Below are positions 25,055-32,000 of a stretch of DNA of 32,000 nt, piece after piece. The first letter of the stretch is position 1, and every line of letters starts with the position of its first letter. Source of the stretch: Micromonospora tarensis (GTDB lineage: Bacteria > Actinomycetota > Actinomycetes > Mycobacteriales > Micromonosporaceae). Below the pieces are notes generated by a model. That model saw only the letters and a list, made by a program, of their open reading frames with translations, had not been told where the DNA came from and ran no database searches. The stretch spans positions 1 to 32,000 of the forward strand of contig NZ_JAEVHL010000049.1 in NCBI RefSeq assembly GCF_016803395.1, read 5' to 3'. The position numbers were made by a program, and so were the translations under genes.

Positions 25055-26857
25055 ATGTGGACCCGACTCGTTACCGCGACCACCCTGGTGGCCACCCTCG
25101 CCCCCATCCCCGCAGTGGTCTCCGCTCCGGTGCGTTCCTCGGCCGCCGAGCGTGGCTGGGTCACGTCGACGCTGCGGCAGATGAGCCTGGAGCAGAAGGT
25201 CGGCCAACTCTTCGCCACCTACGTCTACGGCGGTGACGCCACCGAGCCCACGGCCGCCGACCGGGCCGCGAACCTCGCCGCCTTCGGCGTCGAGACGCCC
25301 GCGCAAGTCGTCGAGCGGTACCACCTCGGCGGCGTCTGCTACTTCTCCTGGTCGCACAACCTGGACAACCCCCGGCAGATCGCCACCCTCTCCAACGGCC
25401 TGCAACGGGCCGCCCTGGGCAATCGGGCCAAGGGCATGGTGCCCCTGCTCATCTCCACCGACCAGGAGCAGGGCACGGTGGTGCGGATGCCCCCTCCGGC
25501 CGCCCAGTTCCCCGGGTCGATGGCGCTGGGCGCGGGGCGATCGGCACCGGCCGCCCAGACGGCGGCGGAGGTCACCGGGCGCGAGTTGCGCGCCGTCGGC
25601 ATCCACCAGCCGTACGCCCCGATCGCCGACGTCAACGTGAACCCGGCCAATCCGGTGATCGGTGTCCGGTCCTTCGGCGCCGATCCCACCCTGGTGGCCG
25701 ACCTCACCGCCGCCCAGGTCACCGGCTTCCAGGACCGAGCCGGAGGCACCGCCGTGGCGAAACACTTCCCCGGGCACGGCGACACCGCGACCGACAGCCA
25801 CACCGGCCTGCCGGTGATCAGCCACAGCCGCGCCGAATGGGACCGGATCGACGCGCCCCCGTTCCGGCGGGCGATCAGGTCCGGCGTTGAATCGATCATG
25901 ACCGCGCACATCGTGGTCCCGGCACTCGACCCGTCCGGCGACCCGGCGACCTTGTCGCCGACCATCCTCACCGGTGTGCTGCGCGGTGAGCTCGGCTTCC
26001 GGGGCGTCATCGTCACCGACGCGCTGAACATGGCCGGCGTGCGCGCCAAGTACGGCGACGAGCGGGTGCCCGTGCTGGCGCTCAAGGCCGGCGCCGATCA
26101 GCTCCTGATGCCGCCGGACCTCGCGCTGGCGCGCGACGCGGTGCTACGGGCCGTCGCCACCGGTGAGCTCACCGAGCGCCGCATCGACGAGTCGGTCCGG
26201 CGCATCCTCGGCGTGAAGTACCGCCAGGGGCTGGCCCGGACCCCGCTGGTCGACGTCGAGCAGGCGGTACGGGCCGTCGGCGCGCCAGACCATCTCGCCG
26301 CCGTCACCCGGGTCACCGACGCGACGGTCACCGCCGTGCGCAACGACGCCAGCGTGCTGCCCCTGCCGCGCACGACCGGTCGTGCTGGTCACCGGCTGGG
26401 ACAGCGCCGCCTTCGCCCCGGTCGCGGCGGTCGCCGCCGGGTTCACCGCCCGCGCGCCCGCGTCACCGCGCGGCCGGCGACCCTGCCCTCCGACGCGACG
26501 ATCGCCGCCACGGCGAGCCAGGCCGCGGAGCACGACCTCACCGTCGTACTGACGAACAAGGCGTGGGACACCACCGTCACCGACCCGCGCGCCACCCAGC
26601 AGCGCCTCGTCGCGGCCCTGCTGGGCGCCGGGAAACCCGTGGTCGTCGTGGCTGTCCGCGACCCGTACGACATCGCGTACCTGCCCGGAGTCGCCACCTA
26701 CCTGACGACCTACTCGTACACCCGGGCGGCGATGGACGCCCTCGTCCGGGCCCTGCACGGCGAGCTGTCGCCGCAGGGGCGGCTGCCCGTCACCATTCCC
26801 ACTGCCGAGGGCACGGGCTCCGTGCTCTACCCCTACGGCCACGGCCTGAGTTGGTAG
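25055..26857 (+). CDS. nagZ: Secreted beta-N-acetylglucosaminidase NagZ (GH3), with an out-of-frame patch
   Basis: 600 aa. A Sec signal (MWTRLVTATTLVATLAPIPA then VVSA) is followed by GH3 domain 1: LLISTDQEQGTVVRM (about 132-144), the NagZ motif KHFPGHGDTATDSHTGLPVI (236-255) with the catalytic His/Asp pair, and the nucleophile Asp322 in GVIVTDALNMAGV. Domain 2 follows, ending YPYGHGLSW. The enzyme removes non-reducing GlcNAc from wall glycan or muropeptides. Residues about 442-468 read as arginine-rich nonsense; in the other frame the same DNA gives VLVTGWDSAAFAPVAAVAAG. An extra C near 26376 and a missing G near 26457 explain this and leave the rest in frame. The namZ start follows 11 nt on, so both enzymes are made together. 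Confidence 0.94.
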   Translation: MWTRLVTATTLVATLAPIPAVVSAPVRSSAAERGWVTSTLRQMSLEQKVGQLFATYVYGGDATEPTAADRAANLAAFGVETPAQVVERYHLGGVCYFSWSHNLDNPRQIATLSNGLQRAALGNRAKGMVPLLISTDQEQGTVVRMPPPAAQFPGSMALGAGRSAPAAQTAAEVTGRELRAVGIHQPYAPIADVNVNPANPVIGVRSFGADPTLVADLTAAQVTGFQDRAGGTAVAKHFPGHGDTATDSHTGLPVISHSRAEWDRIDAPPFRRAIRSGVESIMTAHIVVPALDPSGDPATLSPTILTGVLRGELGFRGVIVTDALNMAGVRAKYGDERVPVLALKAGADQLLMPPDLALARDAVLRAVATGELTERRIDESVRRILGVKYRQGLARTPLVDVEQAVRAVGAPDHLAAVTRVTDATVTAVRNDASVLPLPRTTGRAGHRLGQRRLRPGRGGRRRVHRPRARVTARPATLPSDATIAATASQAAEHDLTVVLTNKAWDTTVTDPRATQQRLVAALLGAGKPVVVVAVRDPYDIAYLPGVATYLTTYSYTRAAMDALVRALHGELSPQGRLPVTIPTAEGTGSVLYPYGHGLSW

Positions 26858-26868
26858 GAGGTCACCCC

Positions 26869-28157
26869 ATGCAGCGCAGGAGTTTCCTGGCCGGCACCGT
26901 CGGTGCGGGCGCGTTGGGCGCGGGAACGCTCGGTGCCGCACCGGCGTCGGCCAACCCCGGCGGCCGGCGGGTCCGCACGGCCTCGACGAGCTGGTGTCCT
27001 CCGGATTCGCCGACCTCGCCGGCCAGCGGGTGGGCGTCGTGTCCAACCCGACCGGCGTCGACGCGGCCTACCGCCACCTCGTCGACCTGATGCACGGTTC
27101 GGGCCGGGTGCGACTGGTCGCGGCGTTCGGCCCCGAGCACGGCTTCCGCGGCTCCGCGCAGGCCGGCGGCAGCGAGGGCACCGGCGTCGACGCCCGAACC
27201 GGCATCCCCGTCTACGACGCGTACGGCGCCTCGCAGGCCCGGTGGGAGGCGATGTTCACCGAGGCCGGGGTGGACACCGTCGTCTTCGACATCCAGGACG
27301 TCGGGGTGCGCTTCTACACCTACATCTGGACGATGTACACCTCGATGGTGGCCGCGGCCCGGGTCGGCAAACGCTACGTCGTGCTGGACCGGCCCAACCC
27401 GACCGGCGGGCGGGCGTACGGGCCGATGATGACCAGCCCGTACACGTCGGGGGTGGGCCTGAAGGAGATCATCCAGCAGCACGGGATGACCGTCGGGGAG
27501 CTGGCCCGGTTCTTCAACGCCACCTTCCTGCCGGCCGAGGCGGGACGGCCGGTCGACCTGCACGTGGTCCGCTGCCGGCACTGGAGGCGCGACGCGTTCC
27601 CCGCCGACACCGGCGTGCCCTGGGTGATGCCCAGCCCGAACATGCCCACCCCGGACACCGCGCTGGTCTACCCGGGCACCGGACTGTTCGAGGGCGTCGC
27701 GTCCATCACCGAGGGGCGCGGCACGTGCCGCCCGTTCGAGCTGGTCGGTGGGCTGGCGACGGACTTCGACCACCACTGGGGTGACCGGCTCAACGCCCGT
27801 GACCTGCCCGGTGTCGAGTTCCGCGAGGCGTACTTCTCGCCGACCTCGGCCGGGCAGAAGCCGGACCTGCTCAACAAGCTCTGCGCCGGCCTCGAGGTCA
27901 AGGTGGTCGACCCCGCCGTGTACGACCCGATCCGCACCGGCGTGGCGATGCTCGTGGAGGCATACCGGTACCCGGCGTTCGCCTGGCGGCGCGACTCGTG
28001 GGACGCCGTGCGCCCGTACTGGATCGACAAGCTCACCGGGTCGCCGCGACTGCGTACCCAGATCGACGCCGGAGCCGACGTCGACGACGTCGTCGGCGCC
28101 TGGGCTGAGGAGTTGGCCACCTTCGACCGGCACCGCCGGCCCTTCCTGCTCTACTGA
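26869..28157 (+). CDS. namZ: Exo-beta-N-acetylmuramidase NamZ (DUF1343), N-terminal frameshift
   Basis: The start MQRRSFLAGTVGAGALGAGT with following LGAAPASA is a twin-arginine signal (R-R-S-F-L) with A-x-A cleavage. The mature protein is in another frame from about 26980, where one G is missing: ...GLDELVSSGFADLAGQRVGV then VSNPTGVD. DUF1343 marks include LVAAFGPEHGFRGSAQAG, VFDIQDVGVRFYTYIWTM, VLDRPNPTGG, and SPNMPTPDTALVYPGTGLFE. Repaired length is 429 aa. NamZ (YbbC in Bacillus) removes terminal MurNAc after NagZ has removed GlcNAc, so the two enzymes alternate along the glycan. The ribosome site TAGGAGG spans the nagZ stop. The amidase partner AmiE seen in Bacillus is not in this window. 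Confidence 0.89.
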
Positions 28158-28207
28158 GGAGTGCGGTCATCGGGCGCACCGGCTGCACCGGAACGTCGAC
28201 CGGGTTG

Positions 28208-28250
28208 CCGCCGGACAGCGGCGGTGAGTTGACCCTCGACCGGGTCGAGG
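28208..28250. promoter_or_regulatory. Two adjacent dyads upstream of the 28267 gene
   Basis: CCGCCG-GACAG-CGGCGG (28208-28224) can form a hairpin that may end the nagZ-namZ transcript. CCTCGAC-CGG-GTCGAGG (28234-28250) is a second, 7-bp dyad immediately before the ribosome site of the next gene and could be an operator. Confidence 0.4.
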
Positions 28251-28266
28251 CCGGAGCATCGGCGAC

Positions 28267-28766
28267 ATGAACGACCAGCCACCACCCGACCCGACCATGA
28301 CGGCCATCATCGAAGCGGTGCGACTCGGCCAATCCGGCGAGCGAGCGCAGGCCCGCGAGGTGCTCGCGGCGTTGTGGGACGAGATCGGCCGCACCGGTAA
28401 CGCCCTGCACCGCTGCACCCTCGCCCACCACCTCGCCGACCTGCAGGACACCGCCGAGGCCGAGCTGGTGTGGGACGAACGCGCCCTCGCCGCCGTCGCC
28501 GACCTGACCGACGACCGCGCCCGGGAGTACCACCACGCGCTGCAGGTGCGTGGTTTCCTGCCGTCGTTGCACTTGAACCTGGCCGACGTGCACCGGCGGC
28601 TGGCGACAGCACGGCCGCCCACACCCACCTGGGCACCGCGAGGAGCCTCGTCGGGCACCTGCCCGCCGACCAGTACGGCGACCTGGTCCGCGCGGGCATC
28701 CAACACGTCGACCGGGCCCTGGCGGCCGGTTCGACGAGTCGTCTCGACTCGCACCCGGCCGGCTGA
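28267..28766 (+). CDS. Helical (TPR-like) protein of unknown function, frameshifted
   Basis: The frame from ATG 28267 reads MTAIIEAVRLGQSGERAQAR, EVLAALWDEIGRTGNALHRC, TLAHHLADLQDTAEAELVWD and VRGFLPSLHLNLADVHRRL, paired amphipathic helices resembling tetratricopeptide units. At about 28603 one G is missing (CTGGCG for CTGGGCG). The continuation in the next frame, GDSTAAHTHLGTARSLVGHL and PADQYGDLVRAGIQHVDRAL, fits perfectly and stops at TGA 28764-28766 for 166 aa. As given, the frame runs into proline-rich nonsense. It is soluble and has no signal peptide. I recall similar short actinobacterial proteins without function; a protein-binding scaffold is the usual role of such repeats. ATG is chosen because GGAG lies ten bases upstream. 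Confidence 0.68.
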
Positions 28767-28810
28767 CGAACTAGGTTGCACCGTCGCGACGCCCCTGCGA
28801 GGGTCGACTG

Positions 28811-29386
28811 ATGTCACCGGTGACCGGCGTTGACCTGTGCGAGGCGGCCGACGAGATGACGCGGGTGCTGCACCCGCACCGCGAGCGCGACTGGTCGGTG
28901 CCTGCCGGCACGTTGACGTGGAGCTGCTGGACCACAGCGGCGCACGTCGCGCACGACCTGCTCGCGTACGCCGGCCAGGTCACCGGCCGCCCGGACGACG
29001 GCTACCTGCCGTACGACCTGCGGGTCTCCCCCGACGCGAGCCCGGCGCAGACCCTCACCGTGGTGCGGGCCTGCGCCGGGTTGCTCGCCGCCGCCGTCGA
29101 CGCGGCCCCGCCCGACGCGCGGGCCTGGCACTTCGGCCCCTGCGACCCGGCCGGCTTCGCCGCGATGGGGGTGGCCGAGACCCTGCTGCACACTTACGAC
29201 ATCGCCCTCGGCCTCGACTTGCGGTGGCGACCCCCGCAGCGGCTGAGCGCGTTGGTGCTGCGGCGACTCTTCCCGGACGCGCCGGCCGGCCCCGCACCCG
29301 AGGTGCTGCTCTGGATGACCGGCCGTGCTGAGCTGCCCGGCCGGGAGCGCCGTACCTCCTGGGTTTGGCGCGCCGCCGTGAACTGA
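28811..29386 (+). CDS. DinB-fold protein, mycothiol-dependent maleylpyruvate isomerase-like
   Basis: 191 aa. LTWSCWTTAAHVAHDLLAYA holds the first metal-binding histidine region, and GFAAMGVAETLLHTYDIALG the E-x-x-x-H-x-x-D segment; together these are the metal site of actinobacterial maleylpyruvate isomerase N-terminal-type proteins. The start is MSPVTGVDLCEAADEMTRVL at ATG 28811; a GTG at 28820 is an alternative. Family members use mycothiol as cofactor, but most have no known substrate. It differs in sequence from the DinB protein at 5660. The gene is followed by the GGTATACC inverted repeat. Confidence 0.83.
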   Translation: MSPVTGVDLCEAADEMTRVLHPHRERDWSVPAGTLTWSCWTTAAHVAHDLLAYAGQVTGRPDDGYLPYDLRVSPDASPAQTLTVVRACAGLLAAAVDAAPPDARAWHFGPCDPAGFAAMGVAETLLHTYDIALGLDLRWRPPQRLSALVLRRLFPDAPAGPAPEVLLWMTGRAELPGRERRTSWVWRAAVN

Positions 29387-29453
29387 CCGCCGCGACGAGA
29401 CGGTCCGGGAGCGCAAACTCCACTCGACTGGTCCGTCATGCCGATGTACCGAG

Positions 29454-29509
29454 GAGCGGTATACCCCACAGGTATGAATATGCCTCTGAGGTATACCGCT
29501 CAATACCGC
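29454..29509. repeat. GGTATACC inverted-repeat element between convergent genes
   Basis: GAGCGGTATACC (29454-29465) is the exact reverse complement of GGTATACCGCTC (29490-29501), 24 nt apart. Each arm includes the palindrome GGTATACC. ATACC-CCACA-GGTAT is a further dyad inside (29461-29475), and ATACCGC recurs at 29493 and 29503, ten bases apart. The AT-rich core is unlike the GC terminators elsewhere here. The ATACC-N5-GGTAT form recalls CsoR-type metal-repressor operators, but no metal gene is adjacent. Confidence 0.6.
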
Positions 29510-29563
29510 ATCCGCCCTGAGGGAGGTGACCGACGGTCACCGCCGCCACAGACCCCGGCAGGG

Positions 29564-30103
29564 TCAGGACTCGCCCGTCCTAGGGGCGGGCAGCGCGTGC
29601 CGATGACCATCTCGCGGAAAAGGCGGCCGGGCAGGCAGCGTCTCCTGGTACACGAAGCCGCACTTCTGCGCCACCCGGCAGGACGCCACGTTGTCCACCT
29701 GGTGCAGCAGGTCGAGGTGGGTCAGCCCGGGAAACCGGTCGAACGCCCAGCCGCTGAGCGCGGTGACCGCGCGCGGCGCGACCTCGCGCCCGCGCGCCCA
29801 CGACGCCGTCCAGTAGCCCACCTCGGGAGCCGGACGCTCCGACGTGACCCCCTTGAGCACCACGTTCGCCACCAGCCGGGAAGCGTCCGCGCGGTCCTCG
29901 AGGACGGCGAGGGTGTACCGGTGGCCGTCCGCCCACGCCTGCCGGGTCCGCTCCAACCACTGCCGGCCCTCGTCGACGCTGGTCACCGGCATCCGGGTCC
30001 ACCGCCGCAGCACCGGATCCTGGTACGCCCGCACCAGTGCGTCCAGGTCGTCTTCCCGCCAGGGGCGCAGGGTCAGCTCCGACGCCCGTAGTTCGATCAC
30101 CAT
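29564..30103 (-). CDS. GNAT-family N-acetyltransferase (RimJ/RimL type)
   Basis: 179 aa from ATG 30103 (MVIELRASELTLRPWREDDL). The acetyl-CoA region reads VGYWTASWARGREVAPRAVT and the late FPGLTHLDLLHQVDNVASCR plus VAQKCGFVYQETLP is the conserved C-terminal strand/helix of the RimJ/RimL type. The pyrophosphate loop (R-G-R-E-V-A) departs from R-G-x-G-x-A by having Glu for the second Gly, so cofactor binding may be weaker. It follows the DUF1992 gene by 32 nt on the same strand and shares its transcript. The stop lies 55 nt from the GGTATACC element. Confidence 0.89.
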   Translation of the reverse strand: MVIELRASELTLRPWREDDLDALVRAYQDPVLRRWTRMPVTSVDEGRQWLERTRQAWADGHRYTLAVLEDRADASRLVANVVLKGVTSERPAPEVGYWTASWARGREVAPRAVTALSGWAFDRFPGLTHLDLLHQVDNVASCRVAQKCGFVYQETLPARPPFPRDGHRHALPAPRTGES

Positions 30104-30135
30104 CGGCACAGTGTGCCGGTGACGTACGGTGCCGG

Positions 30136-30627
30136 TCAGCCCGACCGGCGCCGCCACCGGAGCCACCAGGCGCGTCGGGGCCGGCGCGACGGAGCGGCGA
30201 CGGTCCTGCGCTCGGTCGTCGTCGGCGTCGAGACGCGGGGCGGGGCATGCTCGGCACGCCAGCGGTGCACCACCTCGTCGGCATTCACCGGGCGCACCAT
30301 CACCCGGGGGCCCTCGGGGTTGCGCAGCCACGCCACGATCTGCGCGTTGAGCTGCCCGACGACGTCGCGCACGGCCTGTTCGCTGGGCAGGTCGCGGACC
30401 TCGTCGGGAACCTGCTCGACGCGTCGGCGCAGTTGCAGCGGGGTGGGCAGCAGCAGGTCGCTGGGCAGCGCCTCGCGCTCCAGGAAGCTCTTGATCCACC
30501 ACGACTCGTCGTACGGCGTCCCCCGGCCGGGGATCGGCTTGCCCATGCCGGGCAGATCGTCGAACTCGCCGCGTTGCACGGCCCCACGGATCTGCGCCTC
30601 CACGGCTGCTTCCCACGCCTCGGTCAC
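30136..30627 (-). CDS. DUF1992 (DnaJ homologue subfamily C28-like) protein
   Basis: 163 aa from GTG 30627, with GGAGGTG seven to thirteen bases upstream. The conserved domain is complete: AWEAAVEAQIRGAVQRGEFD, then DLPGMGKPIPGRG, SWWIKSFLEREALPSDLLLP and the R-R-R-V-E-Q helix. The G-x-F-D-x-L-P-G-x-G-K-P box is diagnostic of DUF1992. The last 35 residues are an arginine/proline-rich tail. Bacterial members have no J domain and no established function. It heads a two-gene unit with the GNAT gene and is divergent from the LysE gene. Confidence 0.9.
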   Translation of the reverse strand: MTEAWEAAVEAQIRGAVQRGEFDDLPGMGKPIPGRGTPYDESWWIKSFLEREALPSDLLLPTPLQLRRRVEQVPDEVRDLPSEQAVRDVVGQLNAQIVAWLRNPEGPRVMVRPVNADEVVHRWRAEHAPPRVSTPTTTERRTVAAPSRRPRRAWWLRWRRRSG

Positions 30628-30859
30628 AGTGCGGCACCTCCCCTGGCCACCGTAACGCCCCGCCGCCGCGTGGCGACGGGCACCGCAACAGCTCAGCGCT
30701 CCCGCTACGGTGACCATTCCCGGTGGCCGCACGCACCGGGTGGTTGCCCCGGGATGACCGTTTCCCGCCCAGGCAGGCCACGATCTGCCCAGTGGCCCTC
30801 GTTCGGGGTGCTCGCCGCGCTTACGGTCGGAGCGGGCGTCGGTGAAACGGGGGATCGTC

Positions 30860-31510
30860 ATGGTGAGCACGGGGTCGCTGCTGGGCATCGCGCTGGTGGC
30901 GTTGGGGCTGGTGCTCACGCCCGGCCCGAACATGGTCTACCTGGTGTCCCGGTCGGTGGCCCAGGGCCGCCGCGCCGGGCTGATCTCGCTGCTCGGGGTG
31001 GCCGCCGGGTTCGGCGTCTACCTGGCCACCGCGGTCGCCGGCCTGGCCGCCGTGTTCGTCCTGGTGCCGACGCTGTACGCGGTGGTGAAGCTCGCCGGGG
31101 CCGGCTACCTGCTGTGGCTGGCCTGGCGGACGCTGCGCCCTGGTGGTCACTCGCCGTTCACGCCCGCGCCGCTGCCGCCGGACCCGCCCCGGCGGCTGTT
31201 CACCATGGGTCTGGTCACCAACCTGCTGAATCCGAAGATCGCGATCCTCTACGTGTCGCTGCTGCCGCAGTTCGTCGAGCCGCAGCGGGGGCACCTGGCG
31301 GCGCAGAGCCTGCTGCTCGGGTTGACCCAGATCGCCGTCGCGTTGAGCGTCAACGCGCTGATCGTGCTCAGCGCCGGCTCCCTCGCCGGCTTCTTCGCCC
31401 GCCGGCCGCTGTGGCTGCGGGTGCAGCGGTGGGTGACCGGCACGGCCCTGGCCGCGCTGGCGGTCCGGATCGCCACCGACCGCTCCCGGGCGGCGGTCGC
31501 CACCCCCTGA
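30860..31510 (+). CDS. LysE/RhtB-family amino-acid exporter
   Basis: 216 aa, six membrane helices. The family box LGLVLTPGPNMVYLVSRSVA with QGRRAGLISLLGVAAG follows the first helix, as in RhtB, and the middle loop FTMGLVTNLLNPKIAILYVS holds the conserved N-x-x-N-P-K motif, followed by LLPQFVEPQ. ATG 30860 is preferred over GTG 30842 because GGGGGAT precedes it and it begins directly before helix 1. Family members export lysine, threonine, homoserine or related compounds and work at the cytoplasmic membrane. No regulator (such as LysG) is adjacent, and the 232-nt gap upstream shows no clear operator to me. Confidence 0.94.
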   Translation: MVSTGSLLGIALVALGLVLTPGPNMVYLVSRSVAQGRRAGLISLLGVAAGFGVYLATAVAGLAAVFVLVPTLYAVVKLAGAGYLLWLAWRTLRPGGHSPFTPAPLPPDPPRRLFTMGLVTNLLNPKIAILYVSLLPQFVEPQRGHLAAQSLLLGLTQIAVALSVNALIVLSAGSLAGFFARRPLWLRVQRWVTGTALAALAVRIATDRSRAAVATP

Positions 31511-31565
31511 AACGTCCGCGTACGGTGGTCGCCACGGCCCGGGCGACGAGCTGACCGCCCGGCAC

Positions 31566-31571
31566 TAGACT
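31566..31571 (+). promoter_or_regulatory. Probable -10 element, leaderless start of the 31581 gene
   Basis: TAGACT fits TANNNT and ends nine bases before ATG 31581. No ribosome site is visible between them, which favours a leaderless transcript. Confidence 0.47.
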
Positions 31572-31580
31572 TCGCCCTCG

Positions 31581-32000
31581 ATGGACGCCGAGCCCACCAC
31601 CACCGAGACCCGTCCGTGTGCCCACTGTGGACGGCCGGTGCCGCAGCGGGTCGGCGCGGGTCGGCCGTTTCGCTACTGCCGCGACAACGACGGCGCCTGC
31701 CAGCGCGCCTCCCGCAACAGCCGGATGCGCCACCGCAACGCCCCGGGCCTGCCCGGTCAGGTGGCCCGCACCTGGGAGGCGGTGGACCGGCTCGACCAGA
31801 TCGTCGAGACGTTGACCGAGTCGTTGCACGCCGAGCTGTCCCCGGTCGGTGTGCAACGCCAGCTCGCCCAGGCCCGCGCGGAGGCCGCCGCCGAGGTCGC
31901 CGCGGCGCAGACCGAACGCGACGAGGCCCGCGACGACGCCGAAACCGCGGCGGCTGACGCGGCGCGGGCCCGCGAGCAGGCCCGGATCGCCGGCGCTGAG
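31581..32000 (+). CDS. Zinc-ribbon plus coiled-coil protein, 3' end outside window
   Basis: The visible 140 residues start MDAEPTTTETRPCAHCGRPV. C-A-H-C and a later Y-C-R-D-N-D-G-A-C form a four-cysteine zinc site, followed by a basic R-N-S-R-M-R-H-R-N stretch, and from about residue 65 a long heptad-type coiled coil rich in Ala, Glu and Arg (LAQARAEAAAEVAAAQTERD and onward) that continues past the edge. The plan, a small zinc head for nucleic acid or protein binding plus a long helical tail, is similar to actinobacterial KfrA- or DivIVA-like accessory proteins, but I do not recognise the family. The start is ATG 31581, close behind a TAGACT -10. Confidence 0.72.
   Translation, partial: MDAEPTTTETRPCAHCGRPVPQRVGAGRPFRYCRDNDGACQRASRNSRMRHRNAPGLPGQVARTWEAVDRLDQIVETLTESLHAELSPVGVQRQLAQARAEAAAEVAAAQTERDEARDDAETAAADAARAREQARIAGAE

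Noticed and set aside
29438..30091. 217-residue plus-strand frame over the GGTATACC element
   Set aside because: No ribosome site and no family text; it is antisense to the GNAT gene for most of its length.

Overview
This is a GC-rich (about 70% or more) actinobacterial chromosome segment. I infer a Micromonosporaceae-like organism. The support is indirect: an XRE/DUF5753 + DUF397 pair, two predicted mycothiol-type DinB-fold proteins, a rifampicin-monooxygenase (Rox)-like enzyme, a GlxA-type regulator, and TAGNCT hexamers placed just upstream of start codons as in leaderless actinobacterial transcripts. I saw no rRNA, tRNA, CRISPR array or insertion sequence.

Layout. 1-1319: gene wreckage. 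A damaged winged-helix (DUF2087-type) fragment is followed by a MarR regulator and an MFS exporter that have lost their facing 5' halves at one junction near 543-545. 1388-5058: DUF397/XRE pair, a 14-bp stem-loop, a 94-aa conserved unknown, and a two-gene membrane cassette of unknown function. 5052-7194: GNAT, DinB and aldo/keto reductase on the minus strand. 7318-10852: membrane glycosyltransferase, an Rrf2 regulator divergent from an NAD(P)-binding oxidoreductase with two clear dyads between them, and a second GNAT. 10953-13003: stand-alone hydroxymethylbilane synthase-like gene, TetR regulator, and a 76-aa unknown across a 29-bp operator-like dyad. 13012-16042: two FAD monooxygenases; the first is Rox-like and is preceded by a 19-codon reading frame with an excellent ribosome site. 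16250-18562: HNH protein, an AT-rich patch, and a divergent DJ-1/GlxA pair around a perfect 14-bp palindrome. 18611-21046: TetR, AraC and RibD-C/DHFR-like protein. 21111-24874: membrane protein and a three-gene ABC-2 exporter operon. 25055-28157: secreted NagZ-NamZ pair for stepwise release of GlcNAc and MurNAc from cell-wall glycan. 28267-32000: helical unknown, DinB-fold protein, an unusual GGTATACC inverted repeat, GNAT, DUF1992, LysE exporter, and the start of a zinc-ribbon/coiled-coil protein that runs off the window.

A property of the whole window matters to any reader. At least eight genes carry single-base frameshifts, nearly all one G or C missing from a short G/C run: the 4145 gene, hemC (twice), rox, the 18611 tetR, nagZ (an insertion/deletion pair), namZ, the 28267 gene, and the fragment at the left edge (another pair). 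Frame arithmetic agrees each time: adding the base restores one open frame of normal family length. Sequencing or assembly error is the simplest explanation, so I describe these genes as probably intact in the organism. Three N-terminal truncations (MarR, MFS, second FAD monooxygenase) cannot be explained by single-base errors; they are real deletions or misassemblies.
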